From positions 682,001-746,000 of the forward strand of contig NZ_FXAP01000002.1 in NCBI RefSeq assembly GCF_900177615.1: a stretch of 64,000 nucleotides of DNA. The letters run 5' to 3'. The translations under genes and the position numbers were made by a program. This document shows, in pieces, positions 17,011 through 25,114 of this stretch; position 1 is the stretch's first letter, and each line of letters starts with the position of its first letter. Source of the DNA: Plantibacter flavus. GTDB lineage: Bacteria > Actinomycetota > Actinomycetes > Actinomycetales > Microbacteriaceae. The notes beneath the pieces were generated by a model. It was not told the origin of the DNA and did no database searches. It saw only the letters and a list, made by a program, of their open reading frames with translations.

Positions 17011-17901
17011 ATGGGAGCCGACGTCCACCGGACATCACGGGCGGTGTCCACCGAGGTGCGCGCCCGTCTCGACGAACTCCGTCCCTCCGAACGGCGGATC
17101 GCCGAATCACTGCTCGCCGACCCGGGCGCCTTCGCGACGCGGTCGGTCGCCGAGATCGCCGAGGAGGCCTCGACGTCGACGACGACGGTCGTGCGCTTCA
17201 CGCGCAAGATCGGCTACGACCGCTTCAAGGACTTCCGGCACGACCTGACCGAGGAGAACCTCCGCGAACGGCTCGCGCTCGCCGGGACGAACGTGCAGTC
17301 GCCCGACATCGTCGCCGGAGACAGCCTCGACGACATCGTCGCGAAGGTCGCCGCGAACGAATCCCTCTCGATCGCCGACACCGCACAGGCGCTCGACACG
17401 GCAGCCCTCACGCGTGCGGTCGCCGCGGTCGCCGGCGCTCGCCGGGTCGACATCTTCGGCGTCGGGGCGAGCTCCATCGTCGCCGTCGACCTGCAGCGGA
17501 AGCTCTCGCGGATCGGACGGGTGGCGCTCGAGTGGCCCGACCCGCATGCCGCCTGGACCGCCGCGGCGATCCTCGACGAGCAGGCGGTCGCCGTCGCGAT
17601 CTCGCACTCCGGTGCGACCGCGGACACCGTCGACTACCTCCGGCTCGCGGCCCGCTCCGGGGCCACGACCATCGCGATCACGAACCACGCGGAGTCGACC
17701 CTGGCGAGCAGCGCGGACATCGTGCTCCAGACGTCCGCGCGGGAGACGGCGTTCCGATCGGGGGCGCTCGGCAGCCGGATCGCACAGCTGATGGTCGTCG
17801 ACTGCCTCTTCATCGGTGTCGCCCAGGTCGACTCCGAGTCGTCCATCGGTGCGCTGCAACGGACCTTCGACGCGGTCCGGGAGCGTCGCTCGACCGAGTG
17901 A
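17011..17901 (+). CDS. RpiR/MurR-family regulator with SIS domain
   Basis: The 296-residue protein has an N-terminal HTH_6 domain (residues 10-85; SVAEIAEEASTSTTTVVRF as recognition region) and a C-terminal SIS domain (residues 125-270) with FGVGASSIVA and AISHSGATADTV, which binds phosphosugars. Divergent placement from the MurNAc operon makes MurNAc-6-phosphate or GlcNAc-6-phosphate the likely effector, as for E. coli MurR. ATG 17011 has GAGAGGAG upstream. Repression with autoregulation is expected. Confidence 0.92.
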   Translation: MGADVHRTSRAVSTEVRARLDELRPSERRIAESLLADPGAFATRSVAEIAEEASTSTTTVVRFTRKIGYDRFKDFRHDLTEENLRERLALAGTNVQSPDIVAGDSLDDIVAKVAANESLSIADTAQALDTAALTRAVAAVAGARRVDIFGVGASSIVAVDLQRKLSRIGRVALEWPDPHAAWTAAAILDEQAVAVAISHSGATADTVDYLRLAARSGATTIAITNHAESTLASSADIVLQTSARETAFRSGALGSRIAQLMVVDCLFIGVAQVDSESSIGALQRTFDAVRERRSTE

Positions 17902-17970
17902 CGTCCGCGCCGACCCTGGTCGGTGTTCGTGGACCAGCTCGACCGTTGTCGTCGACGAGGCGGCCGGCCG

Positions 17971-18576
17971 CTACGAGGCGTCCGCGCGCAGGACGGCGGT
18001 GACCGCGAGGCGGAGGGACGAGCTCTCGAACCCGAGTCGTGCGCGCGCGCCGGGGAAGGCGCGCTCGAGCGACAGGCCGTTCACGACCGAGAGCAGGAAA
18101 CGCGACTGCTGCTCTCGATCGCCGTCGGTGAGGGCGCCCTCCTCGTGGAGTCGGGCGAGCCACCGGTCCACGCGGCTGACGGCGAGCCGCTCCATCGCGA
18201 GGAAGGTCTGGGCGGACTCCTCGGGTGTGGGTGATGCGACGTAGGCGTCGTGGAGCGCGGTCCAGTTCTGTCGCGCGACGGCACCCGTGCCGACGGCGGA
18301 GAGGAGCAGTTGGAGACATGCCTGCAGGCGTTCGGCCGGCGTTTTCGTCGGGTCGGCCATCGGGTCGTCCGGAATGTCGAGTGTCTGGAGTCCTTCGATC
18401 ACGGTGTCGAGGAGTTCCTGCTGCGTCGGGAAGAAATGTCTGAGGGACCCGGTACTGACGCCTGCCTTGGCCGCCACGGCACGGACGCTCAGGCGTGCCG
18501 TCGGGTCTTCGCCGAGCATCGTGGCAGCAGCGATCAGGATCTTGGATCGTGTGTCGGAGCCTGCCGGTTCGGTCAT
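17971..18576 (-). CDS. TetR-family regulator
   Basis: The 201-residue protein has an N-terminal TetR HTH (residues 10-55, GVSTGSLRHFFPTQQELL) and an all-helical ligand domain of the BetI-like C-terminal type. It is divergent from a two-gene membrane operon and the spacer contains two inverted copies of one motif, its likely operators. The ligand is unknown; the operon suggests a membrane-related signal. Confidence 0.9.
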   Translation of the reverse strand: MTEPAGSDTRSKILIAAATMLGEDPTARLSVRAVAAKAGVSTGSLRHFFPTQQELLDTVIEGLQTLDIPDDPMADPTKTPAERLQACLQLLLSAVGTGAVARQNWTALHDAYVASPTPEESAQTFLAMERLAVSRVDRWLARLHEEGALTDGDREQQSRFLLSVVNGLSLERAFPGARARLGFESSSLRLAVTAVLRADAS

Positions 18577-18599
18577 GTGCAGGGTCCCCCTTCTCAGTT

Positions 18600-18645
18600 C
18601 TAGTACAGCGTGCTAGCGTGTCCCTCGATTATCACACTGTACTAG
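18600..18645. promoter_or_regulatory. Two inverted copies of a putative TetR operator
   Basis: CTAGTACAG (18600-18608) and its exact reverse complement CTGTACTAG (18637-18645) are separated by 28 bp. Similarity extends inward (CGTG against CACA). They sit between the divergent TetR gene and the membrane operon, so a pair of dimers, or one dimer bridging by looping, could control both directions. Confidence 0.65.
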
Positions 18646-18705
18646 AGATGGCTGTGTCGAGGTGATCCGACGGCCCCCAGGTCGGTGTGGAGAGGAGCGC
18701 GACGG

Positions 18706-19362
18706 ATGGAACAGGGCTGGCGGGAGCGCCGGTGGACGCGCCGAGCGAAGGCCGGTGATGGCAGCAGGTTGAAGCCGTTCCGCTGGTGGCAGATGACCAC
18801 CCGGTCGGTGATGTCCATCACCCTCCGCGATGCAGAGGGTCGAATCGTCGTGCACACGATCGATGTCCGTCACGGAGGTGACGCGTCGGACGGCGTCGTC
18901 AGAGCGAGGCTCTACCGGGACGGCGCCCTCCACCTGGTCTCCCGGGTGCCGGCGCGTTTCGCCGTGCACGGCGGGCACATCGAAGTGCGGGTGAGCGAAT
19001 CCGGTCTCCGCCGCTGCCACTTCCTCGCCGATGACGGCACCGAGCAGCAGCTCGCACCGGATTCTCGCTCGGCGGAAGGTCGACGCCTGCAACTCGCTCA
19101 GCGACACCCCGTCGCCAGCTCGGTCCTCGGCGCGCTGTCGATCGTCCTCCTGCTCGTCGGCATCGGCTTGAACGCACTGCAGATCGCGGAACCGATCTCG
19201 CAGATCCCGCCGATCGCCGACACCCTCGGCACCTTCGAGTCCCCGCTGCATCTCGACCCGTGGCTGAACGTCGCCCTCGGGATCGGGGCGGCGCTCGGCG
19301 CGATCGAGCGAGCCTCCCGCCTCCGTTACCACTGGCTGCTCGACAGCGGAGCGGGGACTTGA
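18706..19362 (+). CDS. Hypothetical two-helix membrane protein under TetR
   Basis: The 218-residue product has a basic soluble N-terminal domain of about 125 residues, one strong transmembrane helix (LGALSIVLLLVGIGLNAL, around residue 145), a short loop and a second weaker helix around residue 190. No family is recognised. ATG 18706 has AGAGGAG 8 bp upstream. It overlaps or nearly abuts the SpoIIM-like gene, so both are probably co-expressed and controlled by the adjacent TetR. Confidence 0.65.
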   Translation: MEQGWRERRWTRRAKAGDGSRLKPFRWWQMTTRSVMSITLRDAEGRIVVHTIDVRHGGDASDGVVRARLYRDGALHLVSRVPARFAVHGGHIEVRVSESGLRRCHFLADDGTEQQLAPDSRSAEGRRLQLAQRHPVASSVLGALSIVLLLVGIGLNALQIAEPISQIPPIADTLGTFESPLHLDPWLNVALGIGAALGAIERASRLRYHWLLDSGAGT

Positions 19363-19406
19363 TGTCGCCGAGTCCGTCCGGCCGATCGAACCGACCGAGG
19401 AGCACC

Positions 19407-20033
19407 ATGCACGCACCAGCACTCCGACCGTTCCGGGTCATCAGTGAGCACCGGCGTGCCTACCTCGTCCTCAACGCCGTGGCGTACGGGCTGACCGTGG
19501 TCGGTTTTCTCATCGGTCTCGCCTTCCCCGACCTCACGCGCGCTCGGGAGTCGGCCATGGTCGAAGACGGTACCGCCGCGCTCGTCACGCAGCTCGTGAA
19601 CACGCCGCCGCTGTTCGCGCTGATGATCCTGGCGGTCAACGTCCTCCGACTGAGCCTGCTCACCATCGTCCTGCCGTCCGTCGTCGTGCCGTTCGCAGGA
19701 CTCGCGGCCTTCGGGTTCTGGGTGGTCCAGACCGGGATCACCCTCGTGCCCCTGAGCGACGACGGATGGGTGGCGCTCATTCCGCACGCGCTCACGCTCG
19801 TCATCGAGCTCCAGGCGTACATCCTCCTGCTGCTCGGTGTGTACCTGCACGGGGTGCTCTGGGTTCGGCCGGCGCTCGCCGGAGTGGTGCGCCACCGCCA
19901 GGGGTACCTGCAGGGGCTGCGGCGGATCGGTGCGCTCGTCCCTCCGGCGTTGGCTCTCCTGGTCATCGGGGCGATCTGGGAGGCCTACTCGTTGCGGTAC
20001 CTGGTCCACCCGCTCGGCCAGTGGTTGGCGTGA
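19407..20033 (+). CDS. SpoIIM-like stage II sporulation family membrane protein
   Basis: The roughly 208-residue protein has five to six hydrophobic helices. The pattern FRVISEHRRAYLVLNAVAYG at the start, NVLRLSLLTIVLPSVV in the middle and LIPHALTLVIELQAYI towards the end resembles SpoIIM/DUF95 proteins. In non-spore-formers their role is unknown. ATG 19407 follows GAGGAG; an in-frame ATG at 19362 overlaps the upstream stop (TGATG) and is possible. It forms an operon with the preceding membrane gene. Confidence 0.7.
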   Translation: MHAPALRPFRVISEHRRAYLVLNAVAYGLTVVGFLIGLAFPDLTRARESAMVEDGTAALVTQLVNTPPLFALMILAVNVLRLSLLTIVLPSVVVPFAGLAAFGFWVVQTGITLVPLSDDGWVALIPHALTLVIELQAYILLLLGVYLHGVLWVRPALAGVVRHRQGYLQGLRRIGALVPPALALLVIGAIWEAYSLRYLVHPLGQWLA

Positions 20034-20063
20034 CCGTCGCGGCGTGCAGCCCACGCGGCATGG

Positions 20064-20855
20064 CTAGAGCATCCCGGTCAGCACTCCGCCGTCCGCGCGC
20101 AGGGTTGCGCCGTTCGTCGCCGACGCCAGTGGGCTCGCGAGGTAGGCCGCCAGCGAGGCGATCTCCTCGGGCTCGATGAAGCGTTCGAGCAGTGTGGTGT
20201 GGTTGCGTCCGATGATCGACGCCTTCACCGCCTCGACGGGAGCGGCCTGGTCGGCGGCGATCGACTCGATCGTCGTGGCGACGCCGTCCGAGTAGGTCGG
20301 GCCGCCGAGGATCGTGTTGACTGTCACGGCGGTGCCGCGGGTCAGCTTCGCGAGTCCGTTGCCGAGGGCGATCATCGCGGCCTTCGTGACGCCGTAGTGG
20401 ATCATGTCTGCGGGGATGTCCACGCCGGACTCGCTGCTGACGAAGAGGACGCGTCCCCAGCCGCGATCCAACATGCCTGGCAGGGCGTGCCGGGACAGTC
20501 GGACGCCGCTCATCAGGTTGACCTCGAGGACGTTGGACCACTCGTCGTCCGAGATGGACTCGAATTCCGCGAGACCGAACTGGCCCACGTTGTTCACCAG
20601 GATGTCCACGGCGCCGAGGTCACCGAGCAGTCGCTCGACGGAGGAGGGATCGGCGAAGTCCGCGACGATCCCGTCATGGCCGGCATCGGGGTACGCCCGC
20701 CGAAGCGTGGCGACCGCATCCTGCACCGCCGGCTCGGAGCGCCCGTTCACGATGACCCGTGCACCCTCCGCGGCGAGCGTCCGGGCGATGGCTGCGCCGA
20801 TGCCACCGGTCGATCCGCTGATGAAGGCCGTCTTGCCTCGGAGCTGCAGGTCCAT
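20064..20855 (-). CDS. SDR-family oxidoreductase
   Basis: The 263-residue classical short-chain dehydrogenase has the NAD(P) motif SGSTGGIG (residues 13-20), an NNVG motif near residue 88, and catalytic Ser141, Tyr154 and Lys158 (SSESG; YGVTK). Arg39 after strand 2 suggests NADP preference. It is divergent from a MarR regulator with two matching operators in between, so it is the probable repressed target. Substrate is unknown. Confidence 0.9.
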   Translation of the reverse strand: MDLQLRGKTAFISGSTGGIGAAIARTLAAEGARVIVNGRSEPAVQDAVATLRRAYPDAGHDGIVADFADPSSVERLLGDLGAVDILVNNVGQFGLAEFESISDDEWSNVLEVNLMSGVRLSRHALPGMLDRGWGRVLFVSSESGVDIPADMIHYGVTKAAMIALGNGLAKLTRGTAVTVNTILGGPTYSDGVATTIESIAADQAAPVEAVKASIIGRNHTTLLERFIEPEEIASLAAYLASPLASATNGATLRADGGVLTGML

Positions 20856-20887
20856 CTCGTCTCCCTCTGTCGGCGATCCGCCGATTC

Positions 20888-20935
20888 ACTTGCTCAGGAA
20901 AGTCATCCTAGAGTGATTCACTTGTCCAGGCAAGT
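20888..20935. promoter_or_regulatory. Pair of MarR operators
   Basis: ACTTG-N6-CAAGT (20920-20935, perfect arms) and ACTTG-N6-AAAGT (20888-20903, one mismatch) are embedded in direct copies of GATTCACTTG. Their start positions differ by 32 bp, about three helical turns, so two dimers would sit on the same DNA face. They lie between the divergent SDR and MarR genes. Confidence 0.65.
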
Positions 20936-20951
20936 CGCATAGGCTCGTCCC

Positions 20952-21440
20952 ATGACCGACTCCGCCGAACGCCCCGCCCTCACCGGCGACCGTCTCGCGG
21001 CCTGGGCGTCCGTCGCCACCCTGCTCGAGCGGCTCCCTTCGGCGCTCGACGCCCAGCTGCAGCGCGACAGCGGGCTGAGCCACTACGAGCACGGGCTGCT
21101 CTTCGCGCTCGACACCGCCCCCGACCGCACGCTCCGGATGAGCACCCTCGCCGGCTACGCGAGCAGCACGCTCTCCCGGCTCTCCCGCGCGATCTCGCGA
21201 CTGGAGAAGCAGGGGTGGGCGCGGCGCGAGGTCGATCCGATCGACGGTCGGTTCACCCTCGCCGTCCTCACCGACGCCGGCCACGACCACGTCGCCCGGT
21301 CCACCCCCGCGCACCACGCCCTGGTCGAGGAGCTCGTCTTCGGCTCGCTCACGGAGGCGCAGGTGCGGCAACTCGCCGAGATCAGCGCGCGGATCGCGAC
21401 GACGATCGATCCGACCGTGCCATGGGCGGCGCGCGAGTGA
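20952..21440 (+). CDS. MarR-family transcriptional regulator
   Basis: The 162-residue protein has a winged HTH at residues 58-110 (STLAGYASSTLSRLSRAI, wing DGRFTLAVLTDAG), with flanking dimerisation helices. It probably represses the divergent SDR gene and itself through the paired ACTTG-N6-CAAGT sites. Oxidoreductase targets and release by a small organic ligand are usual for this arrangement. Confidence 0.92.
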   Translation: MTDSAERPALTGDRLAAWASVATLLERLPSALDAQLQRDSGLSHYEHGLLFALDTAPDRTLRMSTLAGYASSTLSRLSRAISRLEKQGWARREVDPIDGRFTLAVLTDAGHDHVARSTPAHHALVEELVFGSLTEAQVRQLAEISARIATTIDPTVPWAARE

Positions 21441-21493
21441 ATCTCGGAAAGATGTCCTTGTGGGCGCGCTCACGCCGGGCGTAGCTTGACCGC

Positions 21494-21898
21494 ATGAGCC
21501 TCTTCATCACGTGTCCGGTCGAGAGCGTCGAACGCGCGACCGCCTTCTACGACGCCCTCGGCTGGACCCGCAACGCTGCGATGTCCACCGACCAGGTGTC
21601 GTGTTTCGAGATCGCGCCCGAGCAGTACGTCATGCTCGGCAGCCGCGAGATGTACGCGAGCGTCGGTGGCACCGAGGAGCTGATCGGCGGACCGGACACG
21701 CCCTCGAAGGTCACGGTCTCGTTCGACCTCGGGAGCCGCGAGGCGGTCGACGAGCTCGTCGAGCGCGCCGGTGCCGCGGGTGGCCGGGTCGGCGACACCG
21801 ACGACTACCCGTTCATGTACCAGCGCCAGTTCGACGACCCCGACGGGTACCACTACTCGCCGTTCTGGATGAAGCCCGACGCCGAACCGACCGCCTGA
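21494..21898 (+). CDS. VOC-family (glyoxalase/dioxygenase-like) protein
   Basis: The 134-residue protein has two beta-alpha-beta-beta-beta units: SLFITCPVESVERATAFYDALGW first, and a second ending QFDDPDGYHYSPFWMKPD, the usual C-terminal signature of lactoylglutathione-lyase-like and PhnB-like proteins. Function within the superfamily cannot be assigned. Its 3' end overlaps the convergent hypothetical gene by 46 bp. Confidence 0.85.
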   Translation: MSLFITCPVESVERATAFYDALGWTRNAAMSTDQVSCFEIAPEQYVMLGSREMYASVGGTEELIGGPDTPSKVTVSFDLGSREAVDELVERAGAAGGRVGDTDDYPFMYQRQFDDPDGYHYSPFWMKPDAEPTA

Positions 21899-22362
21899 GC
21901 GACCGCACCGCGACACGGCACGGCGAGCAGGTCACCAGGTGCGAGGTCGCGGGGGAGCAGCACGCGCTGCTCGGTTCCTGCCTCGCTGTCGAGGTGGAAC
22001 GACACCGTGTGCGTCGTCGACGCTCGCCCGATGAGCCGGAGTTCCGACCAGCACGGCTCGACGTCTGCGAGACAGGCGTCGAGGGTGAGGTGATGGCCGT
22101 CCTCGCCGAACGTCGCAGCGACGACGCGCGTGACGACCACGGAGGTCTGCTCGACGGGCGAGGGGCACCCGCCCGTGCCGGCGATCACCGCTGTCGCCGT
22201 ATGGACGCACGGGGTTCCGCACTGCTCGATGAGGCGCAGCATCGGAACGTCGTCGACGATCACGTCCGTGGTACTGAGGTGGGTGTGTGCCGGCCAGCGG
22301 TCGGGGACGAACGGGTCCGGGATGCTGCGGCGGAGCGAGGGCAGGATCGTCGTGAGGGTCAT
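21853..22362 (-). CDS. Hypothetical protein overlapping the VOC gene
   Basis: This predicted soluble protein of about 169 residues has four Cys, two of them in CGTPC and GGCPS. It starts at MTLTTILPSL; the frame stays open to 22476 but that extension is Arg-rich without features. No family is recognised. Its last 46 bp overlap the VOC gene on the opposite strand. Codon third positions look GC-rich, consistent with real coding. Confidence 0.5.
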   Translation of the reverse strand: MTLTTILPSLRRSIPDPFVPDRWPAHTHLSTTDVIVDDVPMLRLIEQCGTPCVHTATAVIAGTGGCPSPVEQTSVVVTRVVAATFGEDGHHLTLDACLADVEPCWSELRLIGRASTTHTVSFHLDSEAGTEQRVLLPRDLAPGDLLAVPCRGAVAQAVGSASGFIQNGE

Positions 22363-22505
22363 GATCTCCGGTCTACGCCTCGCCACCCGCCCGAGTCGCG
22401 GTCCTGACGGGATCCATACGTCGTTCCCCGGAACCCCGACGGTCTGCTCACGCTTCGCGCGGGTGGATGGGGGCATCAGCTCTCGACCATGGCTTGCATC
22501 TCCTG

Positions 22506-22979
22506 TCAGAGCTCGCGCGCGAACGACACCGTCGTGGCCGTGCGTCCGGTCTCTGCGAGTCCCGCCTTCAGGAGGACCCGCTGGGATGCGACGTTCGTGA
22601 CGTCGGTCTCCGCGGCCGCCCGTTCTGCGCCATGCGCTGCGGCGAACGACAGTGCGCCGACGACCGCCTCCGTCCCGAGTCCGACCCCGCGAGCGGCAGG
22701 GACAAGACCGTAGCCGAACTCGACGCGACCGTCGCTGTCGGGCGGTCCGAAGAAGCCGAGTCCACCGACGGCCGAACCGTCGGCATCACGGATGAGGTAC
22801 ATCGTGAAGATCGGGTCGCTGACGGTCGATTCCGCGAGACCGCGGAGCGGACCGAGCTCATCGGCGAAGGGGTACTCCGGGTGCCAAGCGTCACCGTCAC
22901 GCTCGTCGCGTTCGACGATGCGTCGCGCGAGCGCCGGTGAGATCGGTTCGAGGGTGGTTCGTTCGGTGCGGATGATCAT
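22506..22979 (-). CDS. GNAT-family N-acetyltransferase (RimJ/RimL-like)
   Basis: The 157-residue protein begins MIIRTERTTLEPIS, has the acceptor strand GGLGFFGPPDSDGRVEFGYGL, the acetyl-CoA loop PAARGVGLGTEA (motif A) and the motif B NVASQRVLLKAGL. This order is that of RimJ-type acetyltransferases, which modify N-terminal or small amine groups. The start at 22979 is set by domain onset. No operon partner. Confidence 0.88.
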   Translation of the reverse strand: MIIRTERTTLEPISPALARRIVERDERDGDAWHPEYPFADELGPLRGLAESTVSDPIFTMYLIRDADGSAVGGLGFFGPPDSDGRVEFGYGLVPAARGVGLGTEAVVGALSFAAAHGAERAAAETDVTNVASQRVLLKAGLAETGRTATTVSFAREL

Positions 22980-23066
22980 CGACGCCAGTCTGGCAGGGTG
23001 CCGAGAAGACGATCGCACCGTGCGCAGGTGCGGTGGTTCCCGCGGAATCGGTGGAGGGCCTGCAGC

Positions 23067-23300
23067 CTACGAGGGATCACCGTCCTCGGGCAGCGATCGA
23101 CGCTGCCGGGCCGCGCGCCACTTGAGGAGCGTCAACACCAGATTGAGGACGACCAGCGACAGTGCGACGAGTTTCAGCGGCAGCGGCATCGATGGGTTGA
23201 AACCCAGGATCAGCGCGAGGATGGCTAGGAACCCGAGTCGGACCCACGGCGCGGCTCCGGCGCTCTTCATACCGTCGCTGAATCCGGGTGCTCGCAGCAT
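23067..23300 (-). CDS. Small hypothetical membrane protein
   Basis: The 77-residue product has two adjacent hydrophobic helices (VRLGFLAILALILGF and a longer LVALSLVVLNLVLTLL) followed by a charged tail. It resembles the many short two-helix actinobacterial membrane proteins with no known role. Confidence 0.5.
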   Translation of the reverse strand: MLRAPGFSDGMKSAGAAPWVRLGFLAILALILGFNPSMPLPLKLVALSLVVLNLVLTLLKWRAARQRRSLPEDGDPS

Positions 23301-23395
23301 GTGCGGCTCCCGACTCCGATGTGGGCGGAGCTTGACTCCGACGTGACGTCATGGTTTTCGCTAGGAATGTCCGTCCCCTCAGCGAAGGAACCCTC

Positions 23396-24301
23396 ATGCC
23401 CGACTCACCGTCGAACACTCCATCCCACCTCTCCGGCTACGTGCAGGGCTTGCGGTATCGACCGCAGCTCTGGCGCACGCTCGTGGCCGCCGTGAGTGGC
23501 ATCCTCACGCTCGTGGTGGTGCTCGGTGTCGCCGCGATCCCGGTCGGCCAAGCAGTGGATCGACTGATCGGTGTCACCCCGTTCGACCCGGCGAACCCGT
23601 CCTTCACGGTCGGATTCTGGGCGGCGGGCAACGTCCTCGTCGCGCTCCTCATCCCCGTCAGCATGGTGCTCCACAAACTCGTGTACGGCGCCTCGCCAGG
23701 AGCGTTGGCCTCGGTGACAGGCCGCTTCCGGTGGATGCTTCTCGCGCGAGCCTCAGTCGTCGTGCTGCCGGTGTGGGTCGCCTACGCGGTGATCATGCAG
23801 CCGTTCCTCGGCACCGGATCTCCGAAGTGGACGACGGTCAATCTCGTGCTCTGCGTGGTCGCGCTCGTGACCATTCCGCTGCAGTCGGCCGGCGAGGAGT
23901 ACCTGTTCCGGGGCCTGATCTTCCGGGCGATCGGGGCGCGATTCGCTCGTCCGGTCGTCTCGTTCGCGGTCGCCACCGCCGTGACCGCGCTGCAGTTCGG
24001 GCTGATCCACGGGGCGACCGATCCGTGGGGTGTCGCGTACTACGTCGTGATGGGGATCGGCTTCGCGGTCCTCGCCGAACGCACCGGTGGTCTCGAGGTC
24101 CCGATCCTGATCCACGCGGCGAACAACACGTTGCTGCTCGTGCCGGTCGTCCTCGCCGGGGAGTTGGCGACGGTGTCGACGCCGACCGGCCCGATCGTGC
24201 TGGTACCGATGCTGCTCGTGGCCACGGTTACCTGCGTACTGTGGAAGCTGGCGCCGTGGCTGACGTCATCCGCGCGGCGGCGAGAGGAGGTGACGGTGTG
24301 A
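23396..24301 (+). CDS. CPBP-family intramembrane glutamic protease
   Basis: The 301-residue protein has eight or so transmembrane helices and the Abi/CAAX-protease (CPBP) motifs: motif 1 EEYLFRG (Glu167, Glu168, Arg172), motif 2 LQFGLIHG with His, and motif 3 HAANNT. Family roles include prenyl-protein processing, bacteriocin self-protection and regulated intramembrane proteolysis. ATG 23396 follows GAAGGAA. Its stop overlaps the MerR start (GTGA), so the pair is translationally coupled. Confidence 0.9.
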   Translation: MPDSPSNTPSHLSGYVQGLRYRPQLWRTLVAAVSGILTLVVVLGVAAIPVGQAVDRLIGVTPFDPANPSFTVGFWAAGNVLVALLIPVSMVLHKLVYGASPGALASVTGRFRWMLLARASVVVLPVWVAYAVIMQPFLGTGSPKWTTVNLVLCVVALVTIPLQSAGEEYLFRGLIFRAIGARFARPVVSFAVATAVTALQFGLIHGATDPWGVAYYVVMGIGFAVLAERTGGLEVPILIHAANNTLLLVPVVLAGELATVSTPTGPIVLVPMLLVATVTCVLWKLAPWLTSSARRREEVTV

Positions 24302-25002
24302 GGAGCAGTGACCTCGCCCGCTTGGCCGGCGTCTCGGTGCGCACGCTCCGTCACTACCACCAGATCGGTCTGCTGCCCGAACCCGAGCGCTCCGCGAACG
24401 GCTACCGGGACTACGCAGCCTCCGACCTCGTCCGAGTGCTGCGCGTGAGACGACTCGCGGATCTCGGCGTGCCGCTCGCCCGCATCGATCCGTCGGCCGA
24501 CCTCGAGGACGAGCTCACGCGGTTGGACGAGCAGTACGCGGAGCAGATCGAGGAGCTCCAGGTGCGGCGGGACATGATCAGCGCGCTGCGCGAGCACGGG
24601 ACGCGAGTGGACACCCCTGCGTACGCGCAGCGTTACCTCGACGCTCTCGGCCGACGGCAGGACCTGTCGCCGCGATCCGTCGAAACCGAGCGGGACGCCT
24701 CCGTCCTGCTCGAGCTGCTCCTCGACCGGAAGACGCTGGCCGAGCTCGGCGCGCTCGACGACTCTGCGATCGCGGAGCTCGCTGACGTCACCGCGGCTCT
24801 CCTCGGTCTCGGTGACGACGCGTCCGACGAGCTGATCGACGCCGTGGCAGACGGTCTGGCGGCGGTGTTCGACCGCCTCCAACACACCTCCGACACACCC
24901 CGGCTCAGCCGCGAGGCCGCCGACTCCCTCGACGACCACGTGAGCAGGCAACTCACCGCGGTGCAACTGGCGGTGGTTCGGCGGTCGACGGGACGCCGGT
25001 GA
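24298..25002 (+). CDS. MerR-family regulator coupled to the CPBP protease
   Basis: The 234-residue protein has an N-terminal MerR winged helix (SDLARLAGVSVRTLRHYHQI, NGYRDYAASDL), an antiparallel coiled coil (residues 75-110) and a C-terminal effector domain of about 110 residues without Cys metal ligands, so an organic ligand is more likely than a metal. GTG 24298 is preceded by GAGGAGG and overlaps the upstream gene by 4 bp. Confidence 0.88.
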   Translation: MRSSDLARLAGVSVRTLRHYHQIGLLPEPERSANGYRDYAASDLVRVLRVRRLADLGVPLARIDPSADLEDELTRLDEQYAEQIEELQVRRDMISALREHGTRVDTPAYAQRYLDALGRRQDLSPRSVETERDASVLLELLLDRKTLAELGALDDSAIAELADVTAALLGLGDDASDELIDAVADGLAAVFDRLQHTSDTPRLSREAADSLDDHVSRQLTAVQLAVVRRSTGRR

Positions 25003-25058
25003 TCGACATCCGACCGATCGACGAGTACGAGTTCCTCGTGCGGCCTGACGACGCCGCC

Positions 25059-25114
25059 CAGAGCGCCCGCTCTGCTCTTGCCCGGAGCGTCAGGGGACGG
25101 ATTGCGCACTCTCG
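25059..25114. repeat. Palindromic repeat element, copy B
   Basis: About 56 bp. The left end CAGAGCGCCCGCTCTGCTC pairs imperfectly with the right end GGATTGCGCACTCTCG. It contains the stop codon of the minus-strand phosphotransferase gene (tail I-E-S-A-Q-S-V-P). It lies 56 bp after the MerR stop, so it may end transcription of both convergent units. Confidence 0.7.

Noticed and set aside
14326-17028. A 900-residue fusion of AnmK with upstream sequence
   Set aside because: Only the last 387 residues are AnmK; the upstream part is the alternate frame of the MFS gene. GTG 15489 is the start.
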